A stretch of DNA of 64,000 nucleotides from Clostridium sp. AM22-11AC (GCF_003473545.1 NZ_QUCM01000001.1:434001-498000); one strand, 5' to 3'; positions 35,073 through 44,968 are shown, counted from the first letter of the stretch. Made by a program: numbers and translations. Notes: generated by a model from the sequence alone, not told the origin.

Positions 35073-36926
35073 TATCCCTGGATCATATCTACACCCCAGC
35101 TGCTTAACAGACTCATTTCCTCTTCTGTCTCTACTCCTTCTGTAACTATGCTGTAACCCATCCGGTGGAAGGTTTCAACAATACTCTGATAAAACATGGC
35201 ACGTTTTTTATCATTACATATATCAAAAAGAAGGGTTCTGTCTATCTTGATGGCAGAAAATGGCAGTCTCATGACTGTATTCAGGTTTGCATATCCAGAA
35301 CCAAAATCGTCCAGACACAGTCTGACCCCGGCAGCCATAAACCCATCTATTACCATTCCTAATCCTGCGTTGTATTCTGTAGCAACTGTTTCTGTGATCT
35401 CAAACTGTATCCAGTCATGGTGGATATCCATATCATCCATCATACGGATAAAATGGCTGCTGCAGTCACTGCGCATCAAATCCAGGGAAGACAAATTTAC
35501 TTTTATATTAAAGAGCTTCTTCATCAGATCCCGGTGTTCATTTATAAACATGCAGACGCGTTTAAATTGCAGATCTGTGATCTGTTCGATCATATGATTT
35601 TTTCTGCAATCTGTATAAAGACATCCGGTGCGATCCAGCCTAACTCCGGATGATGCAGACGGCTTAATGCTTCCAGTGTAACAAAATCATTTTTCTCTGT
35701 AGAATAAACCGGCTGATAATATACTTCAAAAAGATCCTGGGCAATAGCCGTGTGCAGATACTGCTCTACTTTTTTATTATATAAAAAGCCATCCATGGTC
35801 TGCTGATCATCCTGTATCACCTCTATCATGCCATTTTGCAAAGATAATGATTCCAGATACTCTTCATATTCCAGCATCAGCCCGCTGGTGCCAAGCTTTT
35901 GCCCATGGACGATCCCACTGAGGATCACAGGCGTTGCAGGTTTACTGCTGTCTGCATCCAACTGCATATCTGTTTCAAACCTCTTCTTTATCTGGGTAAT
36001 ATAATACTCACACTCCTGCAATGACATAGTCAGAACTAAAAAACGTTTTCCCGTAATACGGAAAACCCGGCTTCCACACAGTTCTTCCAGTTTTTTGCTG
36101 CAAGCTGCAGAATATGATCACCGCCTTCAACTCTGGCAACTTTATTGATATGCTTTAGCTGGTAAAGGTATATTGTGATGATATGGAAAGATTTTCCTGC
36201 TGCGATCAGTTCATCGCTCCTTCTGGTAAGGTAAAGGTGATTATATACTCCTGTAAGGCTGTCCCGGTTCGCATTTGGATTATTGATAGTAAGAAACAGA
36301 GCCAGTATTCCAAGACTCATGCCAAAACCTATCATCAGCAGAGGGTAATGCAAAAGCTGGATCACTCCCCCGCATCCGTACAGGATCAGGATAACCAGGA
36401 TCACCTTTGTTTTCTGAGGGCCAAATTCTTTTCTCCATGAGGTAACAAGGATCAAAATCACTGCCAGATGGAAAAGGGCGCTGTAATACATCAGTCTATA
36501 CCATGGTCCTTCCACATATCCGGCTGATACATCAAAATAAAACAGTTTTTCAGTAAAGGGATTGGTAAGCACAATACTGGCCAGTAAAATAGTTGCAAGA
36601 CCCGCCAACAGCATCTTCTTCACCGAAATAAGCTTATTATCATGCAATGTCATAATATAACAAAGAAGCGCATATGGAAGCAATGCCTGAAACAGATAAA
36701 AAATAGTTGTAGTCACCACTGCCGCCAGGCCAAAATCCCCATCTCCTGAAGTTATATAATAATTGCTTACTAATTCAGCGATCACATCCAGGATCCCAAT
36801 AACTGCAAAGAAAAGAAATACCCTGCTATTTAAATCCTCTGCCCTTTTCTGATCCAGGAAATTTCTCAGAACCAACAGCAATATGACCACTGCTGCGATC
36901 AGAAAATCTGCATTATACATCATCAT
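35018..36926 (-). pseudogene. 7TM-GGDEF-EAL phosphodiesterase gene with two frameshifts
   Basis: Three frames join into one protein of about 635 residues. Frame 1 gives seven membrane helices, then DSLTGVYNHLYLTRR of a GGDEF domain. Near 36065 the frame slips: adding one G to GGG restores AGVFRITGKRFLVL, a degenerate GGDEF site. Near 35597 it slips again: one more A in the six-A run restores IAEKNHMIEQITDL in the EAL domain. EAL motifs are otherwise complete: LEALSRL, DDFGSGYANL, IKIDRTLLF, VTEGVET and QGYYFSRPLP. As read, no full phosphodiesterase can be made. The ATG at 36926 follows GGGGG. Sequencing error in homopolymers is the alternative. Confidence 0.82.
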
Positions 36927-38604
36927 AAATAGCCCCCTTTGTTCTTTGCAGCATGTGATCTGCCTGACGTTTCCAGTCACTTACTGTATTTCGTGTACCA
37001 TCCTCATTTTTCAGATAACCATATCCGAATTGTAAAGAAATATAATACCTGTTTTCCGTTTCCTTTTTCACTTCATTTTCAAGGAGGCATTCCAGCTCCT
37101 GCGGCTGTATCTGGGGATCCATTACGATCACTGCAAACTCCGTACCGCCATTGCGGAAACTTTCTATCTTATGCCTCTGGTCACTATCTGCTGCCTTTTG
37201 GATACACCGGGCTGTCTGGATCACTGATTCATCTCCTGTTTTCATTCCGTAGACATCGTTGATCTGTTTCAGTCCTGTTATCTCGATAAATAAAAACAAT
37301 GCATTCTCAAGCCGGATCTTTCCTTCCTGGATCTCCTTTATGTATTTTTCAAATGCTTTCCTGTTTTTTAATCCAGTCATTCTGTCTTCCATTGACATTT
37401 TTTCATAAACCAGCTGCTCCATCCTGAACTGACTGTCCCTGGATGTTTTTTGCAGCAAATGCCAGAACAGGATTGATGTATACAAAAAGATTCCTGCCTG
37501 AAAGACCATATCATACCAGTAGATTGAATATACCCAGTACAAAATAAGGGCTGTCATACCGCTGACTCCCAATGTGGCAAATACCAGCAGACAAAACAGA
37601 ATTTCTTCCGCTTCATTTCTTTTTTATTCTTTCCACAGAAGACAGATCATGGATATAACCCCGGAAAACAGCATAATGTGTGTTAAAAACAGCATATACA
37701 CAAATGGGATATGAAACAGGATATTGAGTATTCCCTGTAAAATGGCATTTCCATAAAGAAGGAAGATCCATACCTGCGGGACCCACCGTACTTTCTCACT
37801 TATTGTATTCTGCACAAACCAGAGCATTGGAACTGACATAAGAATAAATGCATAAAAAGAAAGAACCATCCCAACAGCGCCATGCTTTCCGTACATCTGA
37901 TAAAAACCTGAGTCCAGGTAACACCACAAACCACAGATGAACATAAACAATGATGCATCCAGAAAACGCTTTTCAACAATATGATGGGCTTTCATATACC
38001 AGAAAACAATAGCAGAAACAATTCCCGTTCCCCACATTCCAAGGATCATGAGAAATGAAAATACAGATTCCTGGAAATGCTTTTGTGAAACTGCCGGAAA
38101 GCTTCCTAAAACAGGTGCCTGTATATAAAGGGAGGCTCTGTTATTGCTTTCATAAACAAGGCAGACCGGCTCTTTTCCTGTATCTTCTGCCAGCCACACA
38201 TCTGCCCACATTTTTCCCTTCATCTGGTCATTCTTTAAAAAATCGTTTTCTTCATACCAGAACAGACACTGTTTTCCCATCCACACTTCCGGCTGATCCT
38301 GAAGACCGTTTATTGACAGGACCTTATTTTTATCTTCCGGAGTCAGTGTATTATTATAAAGCATGATCTTTCCATCCTGATCTGCCTTAACCATGGCAGG
38401 AAGATCAAGGGCCTCTTCTTTTTCATCTACTATCTGATACCAGCCACTGCTGACAGAACGGATATCTGCCATTTCTCCATCTGCCCCTGAATTCCATAAC
38501 ATATGTATCAAAACCATCAGGATAAAAAATATACAGATCAAACCGGCCCATTCTGTTTTTTTCCATACATTGCTTTTTTCATGATCACTATTTTCCTCGC
38601 CCAA
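36913..38604 (-). pseudogene. Membrane GGDEF sensor gene with in-frame ochre codon
   Basis: One frame runs from 38604 to 36913 with a single TAA at 37624-37626. Before it lie a membrane helix, an extracytoplasmic domain and about seven helices ending ICLLWKE; after it the same frame goes on KRNEAEEILFCLLVFATLGV, two more helices and a GGDEF domain. That domain has GGTEF instead of GG(D/E)EF, so it lacks the catalytic acidic residue even if restored. No well-placed ATG is seen: the frame begins with TTG at 38604, and an ATG at 38617 is out of frame. The 3' end overlaps the start of the EAL gene by 14 bases, so the two were co-expressed. Confidence 0.8.
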
Positions 38605-38634
38605 ACAGACAATTCATCCCCCCCTACTTAAAAA

Positions 38635-38663
38635 ATTATAACAGAATCTATATTAATTGTCAC
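38635..38663 (-). promoter_or_regulatory. Promoter of the broken c-di-GMP gene pair
   Basis: Minus-strand GTGACA (38658-38663), 17-base spacer ending TGT, TATAAT (38635-38640). It is a near-consensus promoter in front of genes that are no longer intact. Confidence 0.75.
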
Positions 38664-38699
38664 CATTTGCAGTGCTGGATTTCATTTTTCTATCAACGT

Positions 38700-38746
38700 A
38701 AAAAGCAGTAAAACCATATTGTTCTTTCCGGTTTCACTGCTTTTTT
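38700..38746. terminator. Bidirectional terminator after the GntR gene
   Basis: AAAAAGCAGTAAAACC pairs with GGTTTCACTGCTTTTTT with one mismatch around a 14-base loop; T-runs on both strands. Confidence 0.85.
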
Positions 38747-38766
38747 AATGCGTTATATGTCTTTAT

Positions 38767-39429
38767 TTACTTTTCGTGCTTTTTGTTTACTTTCTGTATC
38801 AGCTTCTCCACGCCCCCAAGATAATGATCTGCAATAGCCTGTTCTACCTGTGCCGGTGTGCCGGTCTTGCAGGCATTTAACAGCTTTTCGTGGATAAGAT
38901 ACTGACGTTTGATGACCTGTTCACTGTCTATTTCCATATTGTACCCCGTTACAATATTTCCGTAATTTAAGTCTTCCCAGGCTTTTTTCAGGCGCTTGAA
39001 ACTTACAAGGTCCAGGATCGCTTCATGGAACTCATTATCCAGTTCAAATACCTTGCGGTATTCTTCTTTATGAAGCTGCTTCATCTGCTCTAAAACCTGT
39101 TCCATTTTCTCAATGGTTTCCTGGGGAAAAGGAGCATTATACAGTCTTACTGCCATCATTTCATAGTTGGCACGCATGTAGTATATCTCATAAACATCAT
39201 CCATGCCTATATGCTTTACAGAGCAGCCTACATTTCTGGAATATTCCACCATGCCTTCCTGCTCCAACTGGCGCAGTGCTTCCCGCACCGGGCCACGGCT
39301 GATGCCAAATTCCGATGCCAGTTCCTGCTCTATGATCTTATCTCCCGGCTTCATATCACCGTTTAAGATCTTCATCCTTATCTCGTCTGCTACATTTTCC
39401 CTTAAAGTCCGATAATCAAGCTTTCCCAT
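38767..39429 (-). CDS. GntR-family regulator, FadR/FCD type
   Basis: A 220-residue repressor or activator. The winged HTH is MKPGDKIIEQELASEFGISRGPVREALRQLEQEGMVEY, cut here in reading: PGDKIIEQELASEFGIS then RGPVREALRQLE. The C-terminal FCD domain shows EIYYMRANYEMMAVRL, FELDNEFHEAIL (Asp/His metal ligands) and DHYLGGVEKLIQ. I prefer the ATG at 39429; the frame can reach 39465, but that start lies inside a perfect palindrome and lacks a ribosome site. Its usual target, a sugar-acid or organic-acid gene set, is not adjacent; only a gene remnant lies upstream. Confidence 0.88.
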   Translation of the reverse strand: MGKLDYRTLRENVADEIRMKILNGDMKPGDKIIEQELASEFGISRGPVREALRQLEQEGMVEYSRNVGCSVKHIGMDDVYEIYYMRANYEMMAVRLYNAPFPQETIEKMEQVLEQMKQLHKEEYRKVFELDNEFHEAILDLVSFKRLKKAWEDLNYGNIVTGYNMEIDSEQVIKRQYLIHEKLLNACKTGTPAQVEQAIADHYLGGVEKLIQKVNKKHEK

Positions 39430-39460
39430 AATACTCTGTAAGTCCCTAAAAAATCCCTGG

Positions 39461-39483
39461 TACATTGTTTACGAAACAATGTA
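39461..39483. promoter_or_regulatory. Perfect operator palindrome before the GntR gene
   Basis: TACATTGTTT-ACG-AAACAATGTA, ten-base arms, about 30 bases upstream of the regulator ATG. It is a likely autoregulatory FadR-type operator. A second dyad, CCAACA-TTTGT-TGTTGG, lies at 39509-39525. Confidence 0.75.
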
Positions 39484-39556
39484 CTGATCACTGTCATAAA
39501 CATTAATACCAACATTTGTTGTTGGTTATTTTACCATAACGCGTTAAACAAGTAAA

Positions 39557-39658
39557 CTAATTTTTCTGCTCTCTCTTTGCGATCTCAGGAAGTACCAGTC
39601 CCAGAGCGGTCAGTACAACAGGTGTGATCACATTTAACGCATCTGTCGGGCCCGCCAT
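39557..39658 (-). pseudogene. Possible 3' remnant of a transporter gene
   Basis: A 33-codon frame reads GPTDALNVITPVVLTALGLV and ends PEIAKREQKN; it is hydrophobic and looks like the last helix and tail of a membrane transporter. There is no ribosome site, and a TAA lies six codons upstream of the ATG. A GC-rich hairpin (39648-39672) covers the beginning. It lies beside the orphan GntR gene, so it may be what is left of the regulated transporter. A true small membrane protein is the less likely alternative. Confidence 0.35.
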
Positions 39659-39705
39659 ATACTGGCGAGCCCATATTTAATAGGATCTGTAAATATACAT
39701 TCTAT

Positions 39706-40134
39706 CTATTTTTCCTCTTTTAACAGTTCTTCCATGGTATGCCATCCCAAAACAGCACATTTTACTCTGGCCGGCATATGGGAAATATCCTGTAATGCCC
39801 CTGCTTCTTCTAGGGCATCCATATCTTCCTCTGTTGCGTTTCCCTTGATCATCTTTAAGAAACTTTCTGCCAGTTTCACGGCTTCCTCTTTCTTTTTACC
39901 GATGATCAGATCCAGCATGATATCTGCGGACGCCTGGGAAATGGCGCAGCCATCACCTACGAAACCACCGTCTTTGATGATGCCGTCTTCTACTTTTAAC
40001 TTTAACCAGATGTGGTCACCGCAGCTGGGATTTAAGCCTTCCAGTACCAGATTGGCATCCGGGATATCTTCTTTGTGGACCGGATGCAGATTGTGGTCCG
40101 TTAATATTTCATTGTAAAAATTTCTACTCTCCAT
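39706..40134 (-). CDS. sufU: SufU-type iron-sulfur scaffold/zinc sulfurtransferase
   Basis: A 142-residue IscU-like protein of the SufU branch. The three conserved Cys are in LNPSCGDHIWLKL, GDGCAISQASADIML and RVKCAVLGWHTM, with the Asp after the first Cys. SufU accepts persulfide sulfur from SufS in Gram-positive suf systems. Its start overlaps the sufS end by 11 bases, with AAGGAG upstream. It is the last gene of the suf operon. Confidence 0.95.
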   Translation of the reverse strand: MESRNFYNEILTDHNLHPVHKEDIPDANLVLEGLNPSCGDHIWLKLKVEDGIIKDGGFVGDGCAISQASADIMLDLIIGKKKEEAVKLAESFLKMIKGNATEEDMDALEEAGALQDISHMPARVKCAVLGWHTMEELLKEEK

Positions 40135-41341
40135 AACCCATTCTCCTTCTTACCGTCTTCATGCTTTCTACAAAAGCATCGATCTCTTCTTCTGTATTGT
40201 AGAAGAAAAGGCTGGCTCTTGTGGTAGTAGAAACGCCCAGATACTCCATCAGAGGCTGTGCGCAGTGATGTCCGGCACGAACGGCAATTCCGTCTGCGTC
40301 TAAAATGGCGCTTACATCATGGGGATGTACGCCGTCTATGGTAAATGTAAGGATACCGCAGTGTTCCTCTGCTTTTTCAGAACCTAACACATGAACATGT
40401 GGGATCTCTTTAAGGCCTTCTAAGGCTCTGGAAGTCAGCGCCTCTTCCCGGCGCTTTATCTCATCAAAGCCAATCTGCTGCAGATATTCAATGGCTGCTT
40501 TCAGTCCCCATGCGCCCGCTGCATTAACGGTACCTGCCTCAAATTTGTGAGGAAGTGGAGCAAATACAGCACCTGTACGGCTGACGGAGTCGATCATCTC
40601 TCCGCCTGTAAGGAATGGAGGCATTTCTTCCAACAGCTCTTTCTTTCCATAGAGAACACCGATGCCCATAGGTCCCATTAATTTATGACCGGAAAATGCC
40701 ATAAAATCCACCTCCAGGTCTTTTACATTAATTGGCATATGTGGCGCACTCTGTGCTGCATCCATGACAACTACGGCACCATGTTTTCTTGCCAGTTTTA
40801 CGATCTTTTCAATGGGAGCAGTCCGTCCCAGTACATTGGATACCTGGGCAATGGCTACCAGGCGGGTCTTATCTGTAATGGCATTTTCCAGTGTTTCATC
40901 ACTTAAAAATCCGGTCTGGTCACATTCCAGAAATTTAAGCGTTGCACCGGTCTGACGGCATACCATCTGCCATGGAAGGAGATTGCTGTGATGCTCCATA
41001 ATGCTTACCAGCACTTCATCTCCTGCTTTTAAATGGCTGAAACCATAGCTGTAAGCCACCAGATTTAAGCCTTCGGTAGTATTTCTGGTGAAAATGATCT
41101 CTTCTGTGCTTCCTGCGCCAATGAACTTGCGGACCGTTTCTCTTGCTTCTTCGTAGCAGTCTGTGGCTTCTACACTAAGCTCATAAAGGCCTCTTAATGG
41201 ATTTGCGTTGTATTTTTCATAAAACTGTGCCTCTGCCTGGATCACAGCCTCCGGCCTCTGGGAGGTGGCTGCATTGTCTAGATAGATCACCTTATTATTT
41301 TCCAGAAGAGGAAAATCTTTTCTGTATGGGTTGCTGCTCAT
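40124..41341 (-). CDS. sufS: Cysteine desulfurase
   Basis: A 405-residue class II PLP cysteine desulfurase that takes sulfur from cysteine and passes it to SufU. IYLDNAATSQRPEAV, SIMEHHSNLLPWQ, VVMDAAQSAPHMPI, MAFSGHKLMGPMGIG (PLP Lys) and RAGHHCAQPLMEYLG (catalytic Cys loop) are all present. The start has GAGGAGG and lies 1 base after the sufD stop. Cytosolic. Confidence 0.96.
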   Translation of the reverse strand: MSSNPYRKDFPLLENNKVIYLDNAATSQRPEAVIQAEAQFYEKYNANPLRGLYELSVEATDCYEEARETVRKFIGAGSTEEIIFTRNTTEGLNLVAYSYGFSHLKAGDEVLVSIMEHHSNLLPWQMVCRQTGATLKFLECDQTGFLSDETLENAITDKTRLVAIAQVSNVLGRTAPIEKIVKLARKHGAVVVMDAAQSAPHMPINVKDLEVDFMAFSGHKLMGPMGIGVLYGKKELLEEMPPFLTGGEMIDSVSRTGAVFAPLPHKFEAGTVNAAGAWGLKAAIEYLQQIGFDEIKRREEALTSRALEGLKEIPHVHVLGSEKAEEHCGILTFTIDGVHPHDVSAILDADGIAVRAGHHCAQPLMEYLGVSTTTRASLFFYNTEEEIDAFVESMKTVRRRMGYGE

Positions 41342-41342
41342 G

Positions 41343-42428
41343 TTATTCCTCCTCTAAATAGTCCTGTACCAGCTTTTCTAACTGCTCATCGCCGATCTTC
41401 TGGCAGACTGCATCCATCCTTGCTCTGGCGATCATCTTGCTGGCGCTTTCTGCGCTCATACCTCTGGAAGACAGATAGAACAGCATTTCTTCATCTAACT
41501 GTCCAATAGAAGCACCGTGGTTTCCTTCTACATCTTCCTCTGCACAAAGGATCAGAGGAATGGTCTGGTTGACTACATAGTCCCCCATAAGGAGTACGTC
41601 TTCCTTTTCGTCTCCCTTGGAGCCGGAAGAACCATTTTTGAAATCAATGGTTCCACGAAACAGCTTAAATGCCTGATCATCCAGAATGCCGTCTGCGTTC
41701 ATTTCACTGACGGTTTTTTTGCCCTTATGGACTGCCACATAGTTCATATCATAGCGCTGGCTGCCTTTTCCCTGATAACCGATATCTGCTTTAAAATGGC
41801 TTTCTTTTCCTAAAAGATCTGCCTGACAGCCGGAATAGGTTTTGCTGCTTCCTAAAAACAGCTGTAACACTTCAAACTGGGCCCCATCTTCACACTGGGC
41901 GCCAATATCATTTAATAATGTATACTCATTCCCTAACAGCTGCACCTGAACCAGACGTACTTTTGCCCCTTTTTCAATGTGAAGCTTTGTCTGGATAGCT
42001 GCCAGACCGGAAGATGTTTTTTCCGGGGAAGTGTAGTCCATAAGGACGTTTACTTCTTCTCCCTCTTTTGCCAGGATTTCCACTTTCTGGAAACTCTTTT
42101 TATTATCTTCACAGGAAAAATGAAGACGAACCGGTTCAGATCCTCCCTCAGACTTTGGACTGCTTTTTATCATGATTGCCTGTGATCCGGCCATTTTTCC
42201 TAAACGGTCCATATCCGGACCCATTCCTGTGTGGATATGGGAAAAAACTTCCTGATTTTCAGCTGTGCCCTTTGTCAGACCAGCTATTTCTTCGGACTCT
42301 CCGGCTACTTCTTTTACATCCCAGGTATCTCCTGCTTCTATCTCTTTTAACTTACTCTCATTCATTTTCAGCCAGTTCCATGTTCTGGAAGGAAGGCTGT
42401 TTACTGTCATATCAAGTCCCTGACTCAT
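41343..42428 (-). CDS. sufD: Fe-S cluster assembly protein SufD
   Basis: A 361-residue beta-helix protein that forms the SufB-SufC-SufD scaffold complex. The C-terminal section is typical: MNYVAVHKGKKTVSEMNADG, FKLFRGTIDFKNGSSGSKGD, CAEEDVEGNHGASIGQLDEE and FYLSSRGMSAESASKMIARA. The N-terminus (VNSLPSRTWNWLKMNESKL) has the SufD helical start. AGGAGG precedes the ATG. It lies 36 bases after sufB. Confidence 0.95.
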   Translation of the reverse strand: MSQGLDMTVNSLPSRTWNWLKMNESKLKEIEAGDTWDVKEVAGESEEIAGLTKGTAENQEVFSHIHTGMGPDMDRLGKMAGSQAIMIKSSPKSEGGSEPVRLHFSCEDNKKSFQKVEILAKEGEEVNVLMDYTSPEKTSSGLAAIQTKLHIEKGAKVRLVQVQLLGNEYTLLNDIGAQCEDGAQFEVLQLFLGSSKTYSGCQADLLGKESHFKADIGYQGKGSQRYDMNYVAVHKGKKTVSEMNADGILDDQAFKLFRGTIDFKNGSSGSKGDEKEDVLLMGDYVVNQTIPLILCAEEDVEGNHGASIGQLDEEMLFYLSSRGMSAESASKMIARARMDAVCQKIGDEQLEKLVQDYLEEE

Positions 42429-42464
42429 ATGGGACCTCCTTTCCTTTAACCAGTACCCCTTTGC

Positions 42465-43871
42465 TTAACCAATGCTTCCCTTCATCTCCAGACGGATCAG
42501 GTTGTTCATCTCCACTGCATACTCCAGAGGAAGTTCCTTGGAAACATTGTCTGCAAATCCGCTGACGATCATGGCACGGGCATCTTCTTCGCTTAAGCCT
42601 CTGGACATAAGATAAAAGACTGCTTCATCGCTGATGCGTCCGATCCGGGCCTCATGGCCGATATCTGCATCTTTGGTACGGATATCCATAGCCGGGATTG
42701 TATCGGATCTGGAAATGGAGTCTAACATCAGAGACTGGCAAGAAACGGAGGATCTGCTGTTTTTTGCCTCTTTTGTTACAGAAACAGAGCTTCTGAAGGT
42801 GCTGACACCACCGTCCTTGGAAATGGAACGGGTATTCATAAAGGATGATGTATCAGGTGCTGCATGGACTACCTTGGCGCCTGTATCCAGGTCCTGGCCT
42901 TTTCCTGCAAAGGTAATCCCTGTAAATTCCATTTTTGCCCCACGGCCCTTTAAGATGCTCATTGGGTACAGATAGGAAACATGGGAACCGAAGGAGCCGG
43001 ATACCCATTCAATAACGCCGCCTTCTTCTACCTGTGCACGCTTGGTATTCAGGTTATACATGTTCTTGGACCAGTTTTCAATGGTGGAATAACGCAGTCT
43101 TGCATTTTTTCCAACAAACAGCTCCACGCAGCCTGCATGAAGGTTAGCCACGTTGTATTTCGGTGCGGAACATCCTTCGATAAAGTGAAGGTCTGCGCCT
43201 TCATCTACGATGATCAGTGTATGTTCAAACTGTCCGGCGCCTGGTGCATTTAAACGGAAATAGGACTGCAATGGTATCTCAACAGATACATGAGGCGGTA
43301 CATATACAAAGGATCCGCCGGACCATACAGCTCCGTGAAGAGCAGCAAATTTATGGTCTGTTGGCTTTACCAGCTTCATGAAATGTTTTCTTACCATGTC
43401 TGCATAAGGACCGGTCAAGGCGCTTTCCATGTCAGTGTATACAACGCCCTGCTCTTCCACTTCTTTACGAACATTGTGGTAAACCAGCTCAGAGTCATAC
43501 TGGGCTCCTACGCCAGCCAGTGATTTCCGCTCTGCCTGGGGAATTCCCAGACGTTCAAAGGTATCCTTAATATCCTGCGGGACCTCAGACCATTTTGCAG
43601 TCATTTTTGTATTTGGACGGACATAGGTGGCGATATTGGACATATCCAGTCCTTCAATAGAAGGGCCCCAGTCCGGTACTTTCATTTCATTGTAGATCTG
43701 AAGAGATTGCAGACGGAACAGCTCCATCCATGCCGGATCATGTTTTTCCTTGGAAATTTTCTCTACGATCTCCGGAGTCAGACCTGCCTGGATCCTGTAG
43801 GCGTCTTTTTCTTCATCTTTTATGTCATAAATACTTCTGTCTATATCATTGATCTGTGTTTTTTCTTCCAT
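42465..43871 (-). CDS. sufB: Fe-S cluster assembly protein SufB
   Basis: A 468-residue core scaffold protein of the SUF complex. YNEMKVPDWGPSIEGLD, VWSGGSFVYVPPHVSVEIP, FIEGCSAPKYNVANLHAGCVE, TIENWSKNMYNLNTKRA, FRSSVSVTKEAKNSRSSVSC and IGHEARIGRISDEAVFYLMS are conserved SufB blocks; Cys in SVSCQSLML is the usual cluster-related residue. Start with GGAAAGGAAAT upstream. Second gene of the operon, after sufC. Confidence 0.97.
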   Translation of the reverse strand: MEEKTQINDIDRSIYDIKDEEKDAYRIQAGLTPEIVEKISKEKHDPAWMELFRLQSLQIYNEMKVPDWGPSIEGLDMSNIATYVRPNTKMTAKWSEVPQDIKDTFERLGIPQAERKSLAGVGAQYDSELVYHNVRKEVEEQGVVYTDMESALTGPYADMVRKHFMKLVKPTDHKFAALHGAVWSGGSFVYVPPHVSVEIPLQSYFRLNAPGAGQFEHTLIIVDEGADLHFIEGCSAPKYNVANLHAGCVELFVGKNARLRYSTIENWSKNMYNLNTKRAQVEEGGVIEWVSGSFGSHVSYLYPMSILKGRGAKMEFTGITFAGKGQDLDTGAKVVHAAPDTSSFMNTRSISKDGGVSTFRSSVSVTKEAKNSRSSVSCQSLMLDSISRSDTIPAMDIRTKDADIGHEARIGRISDEAVFYLMSRGLSEEDARAMIVSGFADNVSKELPLEYAVEMNNLIRLEMKGSIG

Positions 43872-43960
43872 ATGCTTTCGATTTCCTTTCCGGAAACTGT
43901 TTATAATCTGACTTATAATCTGCTTTGCAAACTGCCTGAGGGCATATTTACATTTTCCTT

Positions 43961-44704
43961 TTACTTAAGAAATTCCTCAAATCCGGTCTCATTGATCTGG
44001 TCTACCAGAGAGCCGTCTCCTGTTTTAACGATCTTTCCATCTACCATTACATGAGTGTAATCTACATGGAGCGCTTCCAGGATACGGGTGCTGTGGGTGA
44101 TGATCAGTAAAGAGCCATCTCTGTCTTTCTGATACTCTTCCACGCCCTTTGAAACAGTGCGGACTGCATCTACGTCCAGACCTGAGTCTGTCTCGTCTAA
44201 GATTGCCAGATTTGGCTTTAACATAAGCATCTGCAGGATCTCAGCCTTTTTCTTCTCACCGCCGGAAAAACCCACATTCAGATCTCGGTCTGCATAAGAC
44301 GGATCCATCTGCAAAAGTTCCATTGCCTTTGCCAGCTCTTTTCTGAAATCCCAGAGACGGATGCGCTCTCCTCTTCTCTGCTCTAAAGCACTGCGGATAA
44401 AGGAACTTAATGACAGTCCCGGTACTTCCAGTGGGCTCTGGAAGGATAAGAACATGCCAGCTTTAGCTCTTTTATCTACCGGCTCCTCGTTGATCTTCTT
44501 TCCCTGAAACCAGATCTCACCATTTGTCAGCTGATATCTTGGATTTCCCATTAATGCATAGCCTAAAGTGGACTTACCTGCACCATTTGGTCCCATTAAT
44601 ACATGGGTCTCTCCTTTTCCAATCTTTAAGTCTACTCCATGAAGGATCTCTTTATCTTCTACATTTACAAATAACTGTTTTACATCCAGTAATTCCTTTG
44701 CCAT
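43961..44704 (-). CDS. sufC: Fe-S assembly ATPase SufC
   Basis: A 247-residue ABC-type ATPase without membrane partner, which drives shape changes in SufBD. Walker A is MGPNGAGKSTLGYAL, the signature is NVGFSGGEKKKAEIL, Walker B with Glu is LAILDETDSGLDVDAV, and the His switch is IITHSTRIL. The ATG at 44704 (AAAGGAAG upstream) is preferred to a start 11 codons earlier. First gene of the suf operon, with a consensus promoter and operator-like repeats in front. Confidence 0.96.
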   Translation of the reverse strand: MAKELLDVKQLFVNVEDKEILHGVDLKIGKGETHVLMGPNGAGKSTLGYALMGNPRYQLTNGEIWFQGKKINEEPVDKRAKAGMFLSFQSPLEVPGLSLSSFIRSALEQRRGERIRLWDFRKELAKAMELLQMDPSYADRDLNVGFSGGEKKKAEILQMLMLKPNLAILDETDSGLDVDAVRTVSKGVEEYQKDRDGSLLIITHSTRILEALHVDYTHVMVDGKIVKTGDGSLVDQINETGFEEFLK

Positions 44705-44755
44705 GACCGTACTTCCTTTCTCATCATATTCTCCCATGATCAGGAGGACATTTTT

Positions 44756-44827
44756 ATAAACCTACTCATGTAATTGGTTTATTTAGCACATTTATAATAG
44801 TATTATAAACCTAGTTTGTCAATAGGT
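44756..44827. promoter_or_regulatory. Operator-like dyads between sufC and the Rrf2 gene
   Basis: Two related dyads: ATAAACC (44756-44762) with GGTTTAT (44776-44782), and ACCTA (44809-44813) with TAGGT (44823-44827). Both share AAACCTA. They flank and overlap the suf promoter, as expected for binding by the divergent Rrf2 regulator. Confidence 0.55.
44794..44822 (-). promoter_or_regulatory. Promoter of the suf operon
   Basis: TTGACA (44817-44822), 17-base spacer, TATTAT (44794-44799) on the minus strand. The second AAACCTA dyad covers the -35. Confidence 0.8.
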
Positions 44828-44845
44828 ATTAATTTTCATATCAGC

Positions 44846-44875
44846 TTGCTAAGTATATGCTTTCTGGTGTATACT
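44846..44875 (+). promoter_or_regulatory. Promoter of the Rrf2 regulator
   Basis: TTGCTA (44846-44851), 18 bases, TATACT (44870-44875), about 95 bases upstream of the regulator ATG. Confidence 0.55.
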
Positions 44876-44968
44876 ATATGGTAATCTTCAAAGAGATAGA
44901 AAGATATGTGTTTAAAGAATTACTATAAATAACTATAATAACTATTTTGAATAAAGGAGAATTCGATA

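Noticed and set aside
37572-37624. Two independent genes for the 326-residue membrane protein and the 219-residue GGDEF protein
   Set aside because: They are in the same frame with only one TAA between them and together form a normal sensor-GGDEF layout.
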